The notes beneath the pieces were generated by a model. The model ran no database searches. It was given only the letters and a program-made list of their open reading frames with translations, and was not told where the DNA came from. From JBAXGW01 sp037139195 (lineage in GTDB: Bacteria > Bacteroidota > Bacteroidia > Bacteroidales > JAHJDW01), in contig JBAXGW010000023.1 in NCBI GenBank assembly GCA_037139195.1, forward strand, positions 1 to 59,208: DNA of 59,208 bases, read 5' to 3'. Numbering within the stretch: the first letter of the stretch is position 1; every line of letters begins with the position of its first letter. Shown piece by piece: positions 23,745 through 30,955 of this stretch. Both the position numbers and the translations under genes were made by a program.

Positions 23745-24746
23745 TTACTTTAAATGTTTTGTCGTTCTCTGGAATGAAACAATATTTCCTCTTTTTGTTT
23801 TAATCTGAAAATCCTGATAGCCGCCTGTCAATATAAGTTCGCAAATTCTGGCTTCGGCTTGTAACTTTAATTCTTCTTTTATCTCAATCAATTCGATTTT
23901 TTTATTTTTTAATCTCACCTTTATTTCGGTAACATTATCTTTTTTCAAATCGTTAAGCAGGTCAATTTCGGCAGGTGTCATGTGATTTTTAACAGCAATA
24001 TCAATATTACTTTCATCCTGCAACAGTTGATTACAAATAATTTTGGTAAGTGAAATAGAAATGTGACTCTCTAACTCCATTCTCTCAATCGAGCAGGTCT
24101 TTACATCGTTCTTTTCTGCTTCATCAAATAATATCCTGTTTTCAAGACAATCCATACTTCCACGGTAATAGAAGCAATCCCCATTTTCGAAAATTATTAT
24201 TCGGGAGTTTATCTTTGATGCAATAATTTCCATAACTACGTTATGAAAATCACTTGATGCGCTGTGGTATGCAACCGTCTCCGCAAAATCGGCTACTTCT
24301 TTTTCAGGTAATTTCTGAAAATATTCGTCCTCTAAAAAATTGCTTACACTGTATTGTTCCTTTGCTTTTAAATATTTTTTCTCCGAAAAAATAAGTTCGT
24401 CTCTTACTTTTTTGATAGTTGAATTTGGTACACCAAATTGTTTCAGCTCTTTTATGGTTAGGAGCCAGAGCACTTCTAAAAAATTAAACCGCCTCCATTT
24501 TTGTTCTTCTGCGACTGCATAGGTGGGTAGTAATCCATTCTTTTTCCAATCCATTAAATTTTTAGAGGTCATCTCTTTTACCGCTCCGATAAAATAAATT
24601 CGATGGTGGAATAATTTTAAATCTAATTCCATTAAACTTTCTGGCGAATCATTTCCGATATTATTATCGGCTGGGGAGAATGCCTTGGCGGTATCAATTT
24701 CGATTTCTTTTTCTGACTCTCCCTCGTTTTTGAATTTTACTTTCAT
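23745..24746 (-). CDS. MerR-like regulator with long C-terminal region
   Basis: A 333-residue protein with a MerR-type winged helix at about residues 50-125: NLMDWKKNGLLP, then KWRRFNFLEVLWLLTIKELKQFGVPNSTIKKVRDEL, in which the recognition helix, wing and dimer helix can be followed. The remaining ~200 residues are not the usual MerR effector domain and have no motif that I recognise. It is the first gene of a leftward unit with the 46-residue protein and the recombinase. Two ACATTACC direct repeats (minus strand), one overlapping its -7 box, suggest autoregulation. Its stop is followed in frame by a further 41 open codons, so an ancestor may have been longer. Confidence 0.75.
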   Translation of the reverse strand: MKVKFKNEGESEKEIEIDTAKAFSPADNNIGNDSPESLMELDLKLFHHRIYFIGAVKEMTSKNLMDWKKNGLLPTYAVAEEQKWRRFNFLEVLWLLTIKELKQFGVPNSTIKKVRDELIFSEKKYLKAKEQYSVSNFLEDEYFQKLPEKEVADFAETVAYHSASSDFHNVVMEIIASKINSRIIIFENGDCFYYRGSMDCLENRILFDEAEKNDVKTCSIERMELESHISISLTKIICNQLLQDESNIDIAVKNHMTPAEIDLLNDLKKDNVTEIKVRLKNKKIELIEIKEELKLQAEARICELILTGGYQDFQIKTKRGNIVSFQRTTKHLK

Positions 24747-24763
24747 AAATTGTAAATATAACG

Positions 24764-24794
24764 CAAAGGTAATGTTTTATTTTATAAAAAGCAA
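24764..24794 (-). promoter_or_regulatory. Promoter of the MerR-like gene
   Basis: Minus-strand TTG (24794-24792), 20 bp, TACCTTTG (24771-24764): Bacteroidota-type promoter 18 bp upstream of the start codon. Confidence 0.65.
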
Positions 24795-24808
24795 CATTTT
24801 GGTAATGT
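24768..24808. promoter_or_regulatory. Direct repeats GGTAATGT, candidate operator
   Basis: GGTAATGT occurs at 24768-24775 and again at 24801-24808, 33 bp apart (about three helical turns), on either side of the -33 region. The first copy overlaps the -7 box of the MerR-like promoter. The arrangement suits autorepression. Confidence 0.45.
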
Positions 24809-24932
24809 ATTTTTAAATTAATTTTTATATTATTGATTCTCAGCAGCATACGATGTGCGTGGTTTAATATTCAAAAATAGTAAATGCTGGAAGTATAGAT
24901 ATATACGATTTTTAAAATTTTTGTTTTAATTT

Positions 24933-24961
24933 TTTGTTTCTCATAAGGTTTCGTACTTTTG
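24933..24961 (+). promoter_or_regulatory. Rightward promoter of the structured leader and LamG gene
   Basis: TTTG (24933-24936), 17 bp, TACTTTTG (24954-24961). Transcription would begin near 24968, leaving a ~300-nt leader before the ATG at 25269 that contains the folded RNA at 25056-25198. Confidence 0.7.
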
Positions 24962-25055
24962 TATGTGATTTCAAATAATGTATAACTAAAATTTTATCTA
25001 TGCCATAATTCAAAATCAATGATATTCTCATAAAAAGGCGTTAGCTTTTATTTTT

Positions 25056-25198
25056 GCTATCGAAAACTACCACTTTTCAAGCGCATCAGAAATAATAAGT
25101 ATTAACGCTCACGCCAAAGGCGTGGGCTTAACTTATTAGATGCGTGGGTGCGTGGTAGTACCTCGATAGCTGGTAAAGTTATTGTCCCACGTTTTTTT
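25056..25198 (+). ncRNA. Highly structured leader RNA with terminator-like end
   Basis: Nested perfect helices are GCTATCGA/TCGATAGC (25056-63 with 25163-70), ACTACCAC/GTGGTAGT (25066-73 with 25152-59), CGCATC/GATGCG (25082-87 with 25139-44), AATAAGT/ACTTATT (25094-100 with 25131-37) and an apical CACGCC-AAA-GGCGTG (25110-24). Together they form a ~115-nt imperfect hairpin. Directly downstream, CCCACG plus seven T (25186-25198) can pair with CGTGGG at 25143-48 or 25121-26, making an intrinsic terminator that would compete with the long hairpin. The RNA could be a free small RNA or an attenuator/riboswitch for the LamG gene. I do not recognise its class. Confidence 0.6.
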
Positions 25199-25253
25199 AT
25201 TTTAAACTAACCAATATTAACCGCATACATGGGGCTGGCTGCATAAACAATTT

Positions 25254-25260
25254 AAAGGAG
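25254..25260 (+). promoter_or_regulatory. Strong Shine-Dalgarno AAAGGAG
   Basis: AAAGGAG lies 8 nt before the ATG at 25269. Nearly all other genes in the window have only A-rich leaders, so this site is unusual and fixes the start of the LamG protein. Confidence 0.6.
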
Positions 25261-25268
25261 ATTTAACA

Positions 25269-27878
25269 ATGAGAAAATTTACTCTGTTTTTGATGTTCGC
25301 CTTTTTTGGCTTGAGCATAGTTTCATTTGCGCAAGTCCCTACTAATGGGCTTGTAGCGTATTATTCTTTTAGTGGTAATGCTAATGATTTAAGTGGCAAC
25401 AGCTACAATGGTACGGTTAACGGTGCTACTTTAACTGCTGACCGTTTTGGTAATGCAAATAGTGCATACAGTTTTAACGGAACCAGTGATTATATTTCTG
25501 TAAATAGTGCTCCTCTGACAAATTATCCATACACAATTTCTGCATGGATAAAATTATCTGTTATTAATAATACTGGAAAGCCAATCATTGGTTTAGGGGA
25601 GTTGGGTACAAATAATTTAAAGAAATGTTATTTTGACCCCACATATGGAAATACAGGAAAACCTTCAATTGGTGTTGGCGGAGCCTGTGACATCACATCT
25701 ACAAGTAATGTTGTGACTACTGGTGTTTGGACACATATGGTCGTAACAGTCTCTTCATATTCAAGTTCCAGCGTAACTTTTTATGTTAATAATGTTGCAT
25801 ACACACAAAATACAACAGCTGGTACAAATGTCCCGTTCCCTCTAAATAATGCTGGTTTTACAATAGGCAGCCATAAAGGCGGTGGCTCCGCTTTCTCTTA
25901 TTTCTCTGGTGTTTTAGACGACATTCGTATTTATAATCGTGTATTGTCATCAACTGAGATTTCTGCACTTTATAATGAGAATAATTGTAGCAGTGCAGAT
26001 ATTACCACGGGTTTAGTTGGGCAATATGATTTTTCTGGCAATGCAAATGACCTAAGTGCCAATAATTACAATGGTACGGTTAACGGTGCTACTTTGACTA
26101 CTGACCGTTTCGGGAATGCAAATAGTGCGTATATTTTTAACGGAACCAGTGATTATATTTCTGTAAATAGCGCTCCATTGACAAATTATCCATACACAAT
26201 TTCTGCATGGATAAAACTCAACACGATAGACAATACTGGTAAACCAATTATTGGTTTAGGGGAGTTGGGTACAAATAATTTAAAGAAATGTTATTTTGAC
26301 CCCACATATGGAAATACAGGAAAACCTTCAATTGGTGTTGGCGGAGCCTGTGACATCACATCTACAAGTAATGTTGTGACTACTGGTGTTTGGACACATA
26401 TGGTCGTAACAGTCTCTTCATATTCAAGTTCCAGCGTAACTTTTTATGTTAATAATGTTGCATACACACAAAATACAACAGCTGGTACAAATGTCCCGTT
26501 CCCTCTAAATAATGCTGGTTTTACAATAGGCAGCCATAAAGGCGGTGGCTCCGCTTTCTCTTATTTCTCTGGTGTTTTAGACGACATTCGTATTTATAAT
26601 CGTGTATTAACTGCTTGTGATGTTGATAGTCTATATAATATGCCAAACTCATGTGTAACACCTTCAACAGCCGCAACTCCAACAGGCACAACCCAACTTT
26701 GCATAAATCCTTCGAATACAAACTACACAACTACAGGTGCTACTAATGCAACAGCGTATGTGTGGGCAATTGCTCCAAGTAGTGCAGGTGTAATTACTGG
26801 TACTGGTACAACAGGTACAGTTGATTGGAATGATACTTACACAGGAACAGCAACGATAAGTGTAAAGGGCACAAATGGTACAGGTTGCGAAGGTGCTTTT
26901 TCTAATACACTTACAGTTACTATCAATTCATTGCCCACAGTTACTTTTTCTTCTTTAAATTCTGTGTGCGCAAATGCAAGTTCGTTTACTTTGTCAGGTG
27001 GTTCACCAAACGGTGGCACATATTCGGGTACTGGTGTTTCTGGTAATATTTTTAATCCCTCAGTTTCAGGAGCAGGTACATTTACTATCACATATATTTA
27101 TTCAGATGGTAATGGTTGTTCAAATTCTGCTACGCAGAATATTGTTGTAAATCCTTTGCCAAATGTATCAATTAGCGGTTTAAATTCCAGTTATTGCCAA
27201 AATGCAGCAGCGGTAACATTGAACGGAACCCCTTCTGGTGGTAGTTTTTCAGGTGCAGGTGTAAACGGTACAAATTTTAATCCTGCAACTGCTGGGGCAG
27301 GCTCACATACAATAACATACACTGCAACCGCAAGCGGCTGCACCAATTCATCAACTCAAAATGTTACTGTAAATGCAATCCCCACGGTTAGTTTCACAGG
27401 TTTAAATCCCTCATATCAAACAACTGACAGCCCGTCAACATTAACAGGTAGCCCAGCAGGTGGCGTATTTTCTGGAAATGGAATCAGTGGAAATGTATTT
27501 TCACCCGCCAATGCTGGCATTGGCTCTCATAATATTGTTTATGTTTACACTGATGGCAGCGGTTGCATGAATGCAACCTGCGAAACTACTGATTTAGCAA
27601 CCAAGGTTGCCAATATCAGCAGTCCAGATAACACCGTTAATGTATTCCCAAATCCGAACAATGGTTCGTTTCAGGTATCTTTTAATGTTCCGTCAAGCCA
27701 AAACATTAAAATAGATGTGTACAATAACATTGGCCAGTCGGTATATACTGAAAACAAGAGCAATTTCTTTGGCCAGTATAATCAAACCATTGATTTGAGC
27801 GGCTTATCGAAAGGGGTGTATCTAATAAATACTACTATCGGAGGCAACACACATACAAATAAAATTACAGTAGAATAG
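25269..27878 (+). CDS. T9SS surface protein with two LamG domains and Ig-like repeats
   Basis: An 869-residue secreted protein carried by the element. The signal peptide is MRKFTLFLMFAFFGLSIVSFA. Two LamG/concanavalin-like domains lie at about residues 25-235 and 246-460; each holds NGLVAYYSFSGNANDLSG-type starts and FSGVLDDIRIYNRVL ends. Then come about three ~75-residue Ig-like units (SLNSVCANASSFTLSGGSPNGGTYSGTG and relatives) and a T9SS type A sorting domain (NVFPNPNNGSFQVSF, LSGLSKGVYLINTT). A likely surface adhesin or glycan-binding protein. A 359-bp stretch is exactly duplicated between the LamG domains. It has a strong Shine-Dalgarno, its own promoter and structured leader, and a terminator at 27888. 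Confidence 0.85.
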   Translation: MRKFTLFLMFAFFGLSIVSFAQVPTNGLVAYYSFSGNANDLSGNSYNGTVNGATLTADRFGNANSAYSFNGTSDYISVNSAPLTNYPYTISAWIKLSVINNTGKPIIGLGELGTNNLKKCYFDPTYGNTGKPSIGVGGACDITSTSNVVTTGVWTHMVVTVSSYSSSSVTFYVNNVAYTQNTTAGTNVPFPLNNAGFTIGSHKGGGSAFSYFSGVLDDIRIYNRVLSSTEISALYNENNCSSADITTGLVGQYDFSGNANDLSANNYNGTVNGATLTTDRFGNANSAYIFNGTSDYISVNSAPLTNYPYTISAWIKLNTIDNTGKPIIGLGELGTNNLKKCYFDPTYGNTGKPSIGVGGACDITSTSNVVTTGVWTHMVVTVSSYSSSSVTFYVNNVAYTQNTTAGTNVPFPLNNAGFTIGSHKGGGSAFSYFSGVLDDIRIYNRVLTACDVDSLYNMPNSCVTPSTAATPTGTTQLCINPSNTNYTTTGATNATAYVWAIAPSSAGVITGTGTTGTVDWNDTYTGTATISVKGTNGTGCEGAFSNTLTVTINSLPTVTFSSLNSVCANASSFTLSGGSPNGGTYSGTGVSGNIFNPSVSGAGTFTITYIYSDGNGCSNSATQNIVVNPLPNVSISGLNSSYCQNAAAVTLNGTPSGGSFSGAGVNGTNFNPATAGAGSHTITYTATASGCTNSSTQNVTVNAIPTVSFTGLNPSYQTTDSPSTLTGSPAGGVFSGNGISGNVFSPANAGIGSHNIVYVYTDGSGCMNATCETTDLATKVANISSPDNTVNVFPNPNNGSFQVSFNVPSSQNIKIDVYNNIGQSVYTENKSNFFGQYNQTIDLSGLSKGVYLINTTIGGNTHTNKITVE
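25587..25945 (+). repeat. Exact 359-bp internal duplication, copy 1
   Basis: By eye identical to 26250-26608, offset 663 bp (221 codons). Flanking parts of the two LamG domains differ at several positions, so the identity is local. Confidence 0.85.
26250..26608 (+). repeat. Exact 359-bp internal duplication, copy 2
   Basis: Second copy of 25587-25945, inside the second LamG domain. It would permit in-frame deletion or expansion by recombination. Confidence 0.85.
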
Positions 27879-27887
27879 TACTAACCT

Positions 27888-27934
27888 GACCGCTCTTGTT
27901 ATGCTTTGCAAACAAGGGCGGTCATATTTTTTTC
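27888..27934 (+). terminator. Terminator of the LamG gene
   Basis: GACCGCTCTTGTT and AACAAGGGCGGTC form a 13-bp stem with one mismatch and a 10-nt loop, followed by ATATTTTTTT. An ATG at 27896-27903 is buried in this hairpin, so the next gene should start at 27938. Confidence 0.85.
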
Positions 27935-27937
27935 AAA

Positions 27938-28420
27938 ATGAAAATGAAATTCAATTTAAAAGATAAACTCACTGTAGAAATTAAGCAAAAGTTACTGAAC
28001 GAGCTTACTGCAAAATACTTCCTTCCATTTGATGGAATTGATGTTAATCCTATCAAAAATGAAACACACAAAGGCTTTTTTGATATTAGGATAAGCAATT
28101 ACAGCGTTGGTGAATTATATTGTGAGTATGCTGGTGGTTTTAACTATAATATTTCTGATAGCAAAATTGATTATGCGAAAGTTAGACCCCGCCTGCAAAG
28201 CACTCTTGAAGAATTAATAGTTCGCCAGTTTTCCATACAAATATTAGATGGAACAGTTTCTCTCAACACTAATGGTGTGCCATTTTATAGCTGGGGTTTG
28301 AAAATAGATGTCTTTGTTAAAAAATCCATTGATACCCAAGACGCATTTACCAAACTTGATTTCCAGTATAAAAACGGTAGTTGGGAAGTAATTCAGACCG
28401 ATATCAGTAATAAATTGTAG
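27938..28420 (+). CDS. Unknown 160-residue protein of the element
   Basis: Starts MKMKFNLKDKLTVEIKQKLL, without signal peptide or membrane helix. It is a mixed alpha/beta sequence with aromatic blocks (GELYCEYAGGFNYNI, VPFYSWGLKIDVFVKK, KLDFQYKNGSWEVIQT). I do not recognise a family. The longer frame from 27896 begins within the LamG terminator hairpin, so I use ATG 27938. A 72-residue coiled-coil gene follows after 24 bp, probably in the same transcript; a promoter between the terminator and the start was not evident. Confidence 0.6.
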   Translation: MKMKFNLKDKLTVEIKQKLLNELTAKYFLPFDGIDVNPIKNETHKGFFDIRISNYSVGELYCEYAGGFNYNISDSKIDYAKVRPRLQSTLEELIVRQFSIQILDGTVSLNTNGVPFYSWGLKIDVFVKKSIDTQDAFTKLDFQYKNGSWEVIQTDISNKL

Positions 28421-28444
28421 GCGAAATCATTAATAAATATTAAA

Positions 28445-28663
28445 ATGAAAAAAGAAATTATACTCTCGAATGAATCAATTACAAAACAGTCGAAAGAATT
28501 AATCAAATCTTTCCAAAACACAATTGATAAGCAACATGAAACAAATGCTGCAAAAAAAGCTGAGCTCCTGCAATTATTTGAAACGGTAATTGAGAAAATT
28601 ATTGTTTTGGAAAAGGAAGTATCAGTTTTGAAAAAAGAAGTTGCAGCGTTGAAAAAGAAATGA
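28445..28663 (+). CDS. Short coiled-coil protein
   Basis: A 72-residue, Lys/Glu-rich helical protein (MKKEIILSNESITKQSKELIK). The C-terminal half has a heptad pattern (FETVIEKIIVLEKEVSVL, then KKEVAALKKK) predicting a coiled coil. No catalytic motif. It may pair with the preceding 160-residue protein, 24 bp upstream. Function unknown. Confidence 0.55.
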   Translation: MKKEIILSNESITKQSKELIKSFQNTIDKQHETNAAKKAELLQLFETVIEKIIVLEKEVSVLKKEVAALKKK

Positions 28664-28747
28664 AATAAAGACAGTCCCACCGCACAAACCCAAAGCAGGT
28701 GAAGCGGTATTCGTCATCAATCGTCATCATTTTGCCCGCCAGCCCGT

Positions 28748-28800
28748 ACTTGCACTTGTTTTTGTATTTATTATTTTCTAATGTAAAAACAAGAGCAAGT
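28748..28800. repeat. 16-bp inverted repeat
   Basis: ACTTGCACTTGTTTTT and AAAAACAAGAGCAAGT pair with one mismatch around a 21-nt AT-rich loop. It lacks a following T-run on either strand, so it is a poor terminator and may be a protein- or RNA-level structure. A small GTTGGC-TATC-GCCAA hairpin follows at about 28808-28822. Confidence 0.6.
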
Positions 28801-29358
28801 TCGCCATAGGTTGGCTATCGCCAAGGCTGTCATGCAAAATGCAGCTCCTCTTTCTTCCTCATTCATGGCCTTTTTCGTCCTTCAAGCCACTTCACTCATT
28901 ACAGCTCCATTACATTTCAGGGTTTCGTTCCACTACACTCCTTCCATTTCATTTCGCTTTCATTCCTTTCAGTCGCTTTCATTCCGTCGGCCATTTATTA
29001 ATTTAGCGTGCCTGCTGGTCGCTTCGGGCTGCGTAGCTGTCATGTTTTTTGTACCCGCCCACATTCTGACGTAAAACAAAAAAACCGCCAGCTCCTTGTG
29101 TTTTCAACAAAGTTCGGCAACGCCCTCATTCCGTTTCACTTCATTGCGTGCTCTCTGCCTCTCACCCTCGCTCCTCACGCTGTTGGCACGCATGCACATT
29201 GGCCGCAAACCGTTCCGTTACTCTTCACTTTTTGCATCCAATCTCCCAACGCTTGCTCATGGCTGTTTCACCTGCTTTGGTTTTTTTTCAACCCACAGGT
29301 AAAAAATCAGTTATGCATTCCAGAATTAAAGAAAAAAGAAAAAAGTTTTCAGGAGTAC
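28801..29358. other. Strand-asymmetric non-coding region
   Basis: About 560 bp that is strongly pyrimidine-rich on the plus strand and purine-rich on the minus strand, with recurring minus-strand units such as GAATGAAAGCGA and GTGAAACGGAATGA. Several overlapping plus-strand frames exist (28811-29411) but they have Ser/Phe/His-rich, low-information composition and overlap each other in three frames. I do not call them genes. I see no promoter here. Confidence 0.5.
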
Positions 29359-29521
29359 CATTAATAAAACCTTATACAAAGATAAGCTGCCTGCACTCCT
29401 TGCAAGGTTGATACAGAGTTTTTCAAAAAAAATCTCCACACCTACGGGTAGTATTTTTTTTGAAAAAACCTTGCAATTCCCCCACCGCACCGCTTTTTGG
29501 TGGCATAAGGTTTCATTAATG
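29359..29521. repeat. Nested triple palindrome
   Basis: Three inverted repeats are nested. The outer arms are CATTAATAAAACCTTAT and ATAAGGTTTCATTAATG (29359-75, 29505-21; 16 of 17). The middle arms are TTGCAAGGTT and AACCTTGCAA (29400-09, 29467-76). The inner arms are TTTTTCAAAAAAAAT and ATTTTTTTTGAAAAA (29419-33, 29453-67; perfect) with a 19-nt loop. A small CCACC/GGTGG hairpin lies on the right side. The whole can fold into one ~160-nt cruciform or RNA hairpin 53 bp upstream of the J-domain gene. Confidence 0.7.
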
Positions 29522-29574
29522 ATTAATTTTTTTTATGCGGCATCAGCGATTGTTAAACCATAATATTTTATCCC

Positions 29575-30051
29575 ATGAAAACACACTATTTTTCAGCATG
29601 TAAATCACTCGAAGAAGTGAAACGGCACTTTAAAAATTTAGCATTTATTCACCATCCAGATAAAGGTGGCAGCACTGAACGAATGCAGGAAATAAACAAC
29701 GAATATGCAGAAATCATCAAAAATCCGCATTTCAAATGCGAAGCCCAAACACAGGAGCAGCAGGAAGAATCTTTGCGGTATCCCGAAATCATCAACCAGT
29801 TAATAAATTTGCACGGCATCATCATTGAGCTGATAGGTGATTGGATTTGGTTGTCTGGTAATACCTATCCGCACCGTACCACTTTAAAACAAATAGGATT
29901 CTTTTTTGCACCGAAAAAAATAATGTGGTACTACCGTCCTGCCGATTATAAGAGCAGCAACAAAACCCCGAAATCTATCGAAGAAATCAGAAACAAATAC
30001 GGGTCGGATGTAATTGAGTTAAAAAACCGTACTTTTATTTTACAATCTTGA
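29575..30051 (+). CDS. J-domain protein of the element
   Basis: A 158-residue protein with an N-terminal J domain (about residues 4-50). The HPD tripeptide that stimulates Hsp70 is at 27-29 in FIHHPDKGGS, and helix III follows (MQEINNEYAEIIK). The C-terminal part (IIELIGDWIWLSGNTYPHRTTLKQIGF, KKIMWYYRP) is a compact domain found with J domains in Bacteroidota mobile elements, as I recall. There is no Gly/Phe or zinc domain, so it is not a general DnaJ. It may recruit host DnaK to an element- or phage-related complex. A terminator overlaps its stop. Confidence 0.85.
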   Translation: MKTHYFSACKSLEEVKRHFKNLAFIHHPDKGGSTERMQEINNEYAEIIKNPHFKCEAQTQEQQEESLRYPEIINQLINLHGIIIELIGDWIWLSGNTYPHRTTLKQIGFFFAPKKIMWYYRPADYKSSNKTPKSIEEIRNKYGSDVIELKNRTFILQS

Positions 30052-30075
30052 AAGGAGCAGCCGCTCCTTTTTTTT
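30051..30075 (+). terminator. Terminator of the J-domain gene
   Basis: AAAGGAGC-AGCC-GCTCCTTT followed by further T; the stem begins at the last base of the stop codon. Confidence 0.85.
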
Positions 30076-30124
30076 ATGGTTCCCCTCCGCATCATGTCCG
30101 TATCAAAGCCGCTTATCTGTCATC

Positions 30125-30163
30125 AAAAATATTTTTCATCATTTTTCTGAAAAAATATTTTTC
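30125..30163. repeat. Duplicated AT palindrome upstream of the first DUF6266 gene
   Basis: AAAAATATTTTTC occurs at 30125-30137 and 30151-30163, 26 bp apart, each a near-perfect palindrome, 36-74 bp upstream of the ATG at 30199. Possible regulatory or bending site; no clear -7 box was found. Confidence 0.35.
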
Positions 30164-30198
30164 CAACATATTTATATGAAACTTAAAACAAATTTATC

Positions 30199-30843
30199 AT
30201 GGCAATTGTTCAAAATCCCATCACAGGAAGAACCAGAAAAAAATTCGGTTCAGCAGTGTTTTCCAAACAGTTTGGAAAAAACACTTTGCGTACAAAACCT
30301 TTGGAAGTGGCAAATCCACGCACTGAAGGTCAGGTTAACCAAAGAAATAAATTTTCTTTAATGGTTGAAAGCGGCAGACTTTTACTTTCATTTATCAAAA
30401 CTTCATTTAAGCAAGCCACAGTAGGCATGTCGGAGTTTAATACCTACATGAAAGAAAATATTAAAACTGCCATTACTGGCAGTGCTGGTAATTACTCCAT
30501 TGATTATTCTTTGCTCGTAGTGGCAAAGGGTACACTTACAGGTTTGGAAGAACCAGCGGCAACATCAGAAGCAGGACATGTTGTAAACATTAGCTGGGTA
30601 GATAATCAGGGGCAGTCTGACGCTTTGGCAACAGATAAGCTCATGTATCTTATCGTTAATCCTGCTAAACAAAAAGTGGTGTATTCAACAGGTGCAGCAT
30701 TACGTGCAGACGAATCACAATCGGTTACAGTTCCCGCAGGTTTCATCGGAGACAGTGTTCATGTTTATGCTGCATTCATTTCTGAAACAGGAGCAAAAGT
30801 AAGTGACAGTGAGTATTTGGGCGAGTTAGTAATTGTCGCATAA
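30199..30843 (+). CDS. DUF6266-type protein
   Basis: A 214-residue protein. The N-terminal signature GRTRKKFGSAVFSKQFGKNTLRTKP, then NPRTEGQVNQRNKFSLMV, resembles the Bacteroidota DUF6266 family (GxxGKxGxVVxxxWKxxxxxR.P...N..T..Q...R.KF). The C-terminal half is an Ig-like beta domain (VVNISWVDNQGQSDALATDKLMYLIVNPAKQ, GDSVHVYAAFISETGAKVSDSEYLGEL). There is no signal peptide, so it is cytoplasmic or exported by another route. Function unknown. It has its own terminator at 30874, and a diverged homologue of its N-terminal module begins the next gene. Confidence 0.75.
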   Translation: MAIVQNPITGRTRKKFGSAVFSKQFGKNTLRTKPLEVANPRTEGQVNQRNKFSLMVESGRLLLSFIKTSFKQATVGMSEFNTYMKENIKTAITGSAGNYSIDYSLLVVAKGTLTGLEEPAATSEAGHVVNISWVDNQGQSDALATDKLMYLIVNPAKQKVVYSTGAALRADESQSVTVPAGFIGDSVHVYAAFISETGAKVSDSEYLGELVIVA

Positions 30844-30873
30844 CACTAAAACCAGTTACAATTACAATTCCTT

Positions 30874-30912
30874 AAAGGCAGTTGTTAGGCTCCGCCTTCA
30901 ACTGCCTTTTTT
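30874..30912 (+). terminator. Terminator of the first DUF6266 gene
   Basis: AAAGGCAGTTG and CAACTGCCTTT with a 14-nt loop and T6; perfect 11-bp stem. Confidence 0.85.
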
Positions 30913-30955
30913 AACATCAAAAGCAATAAGAACAAACAATTAAAACTCAAATAAA

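Noticed and set aside
25035..25210. Possible integron attC site, retron or DGR repeat from the long hairpin
   Set aside because: The core-site consensus is not matched at the ends, and no integron integrase or reverse transcriptase is present.
28811..29411. Four overlapping plus-strand frames of 68-118 codons
   Set aside because: They overlap in different frames, lack start signals and have biased composition from the pyrimidine-rich strand.
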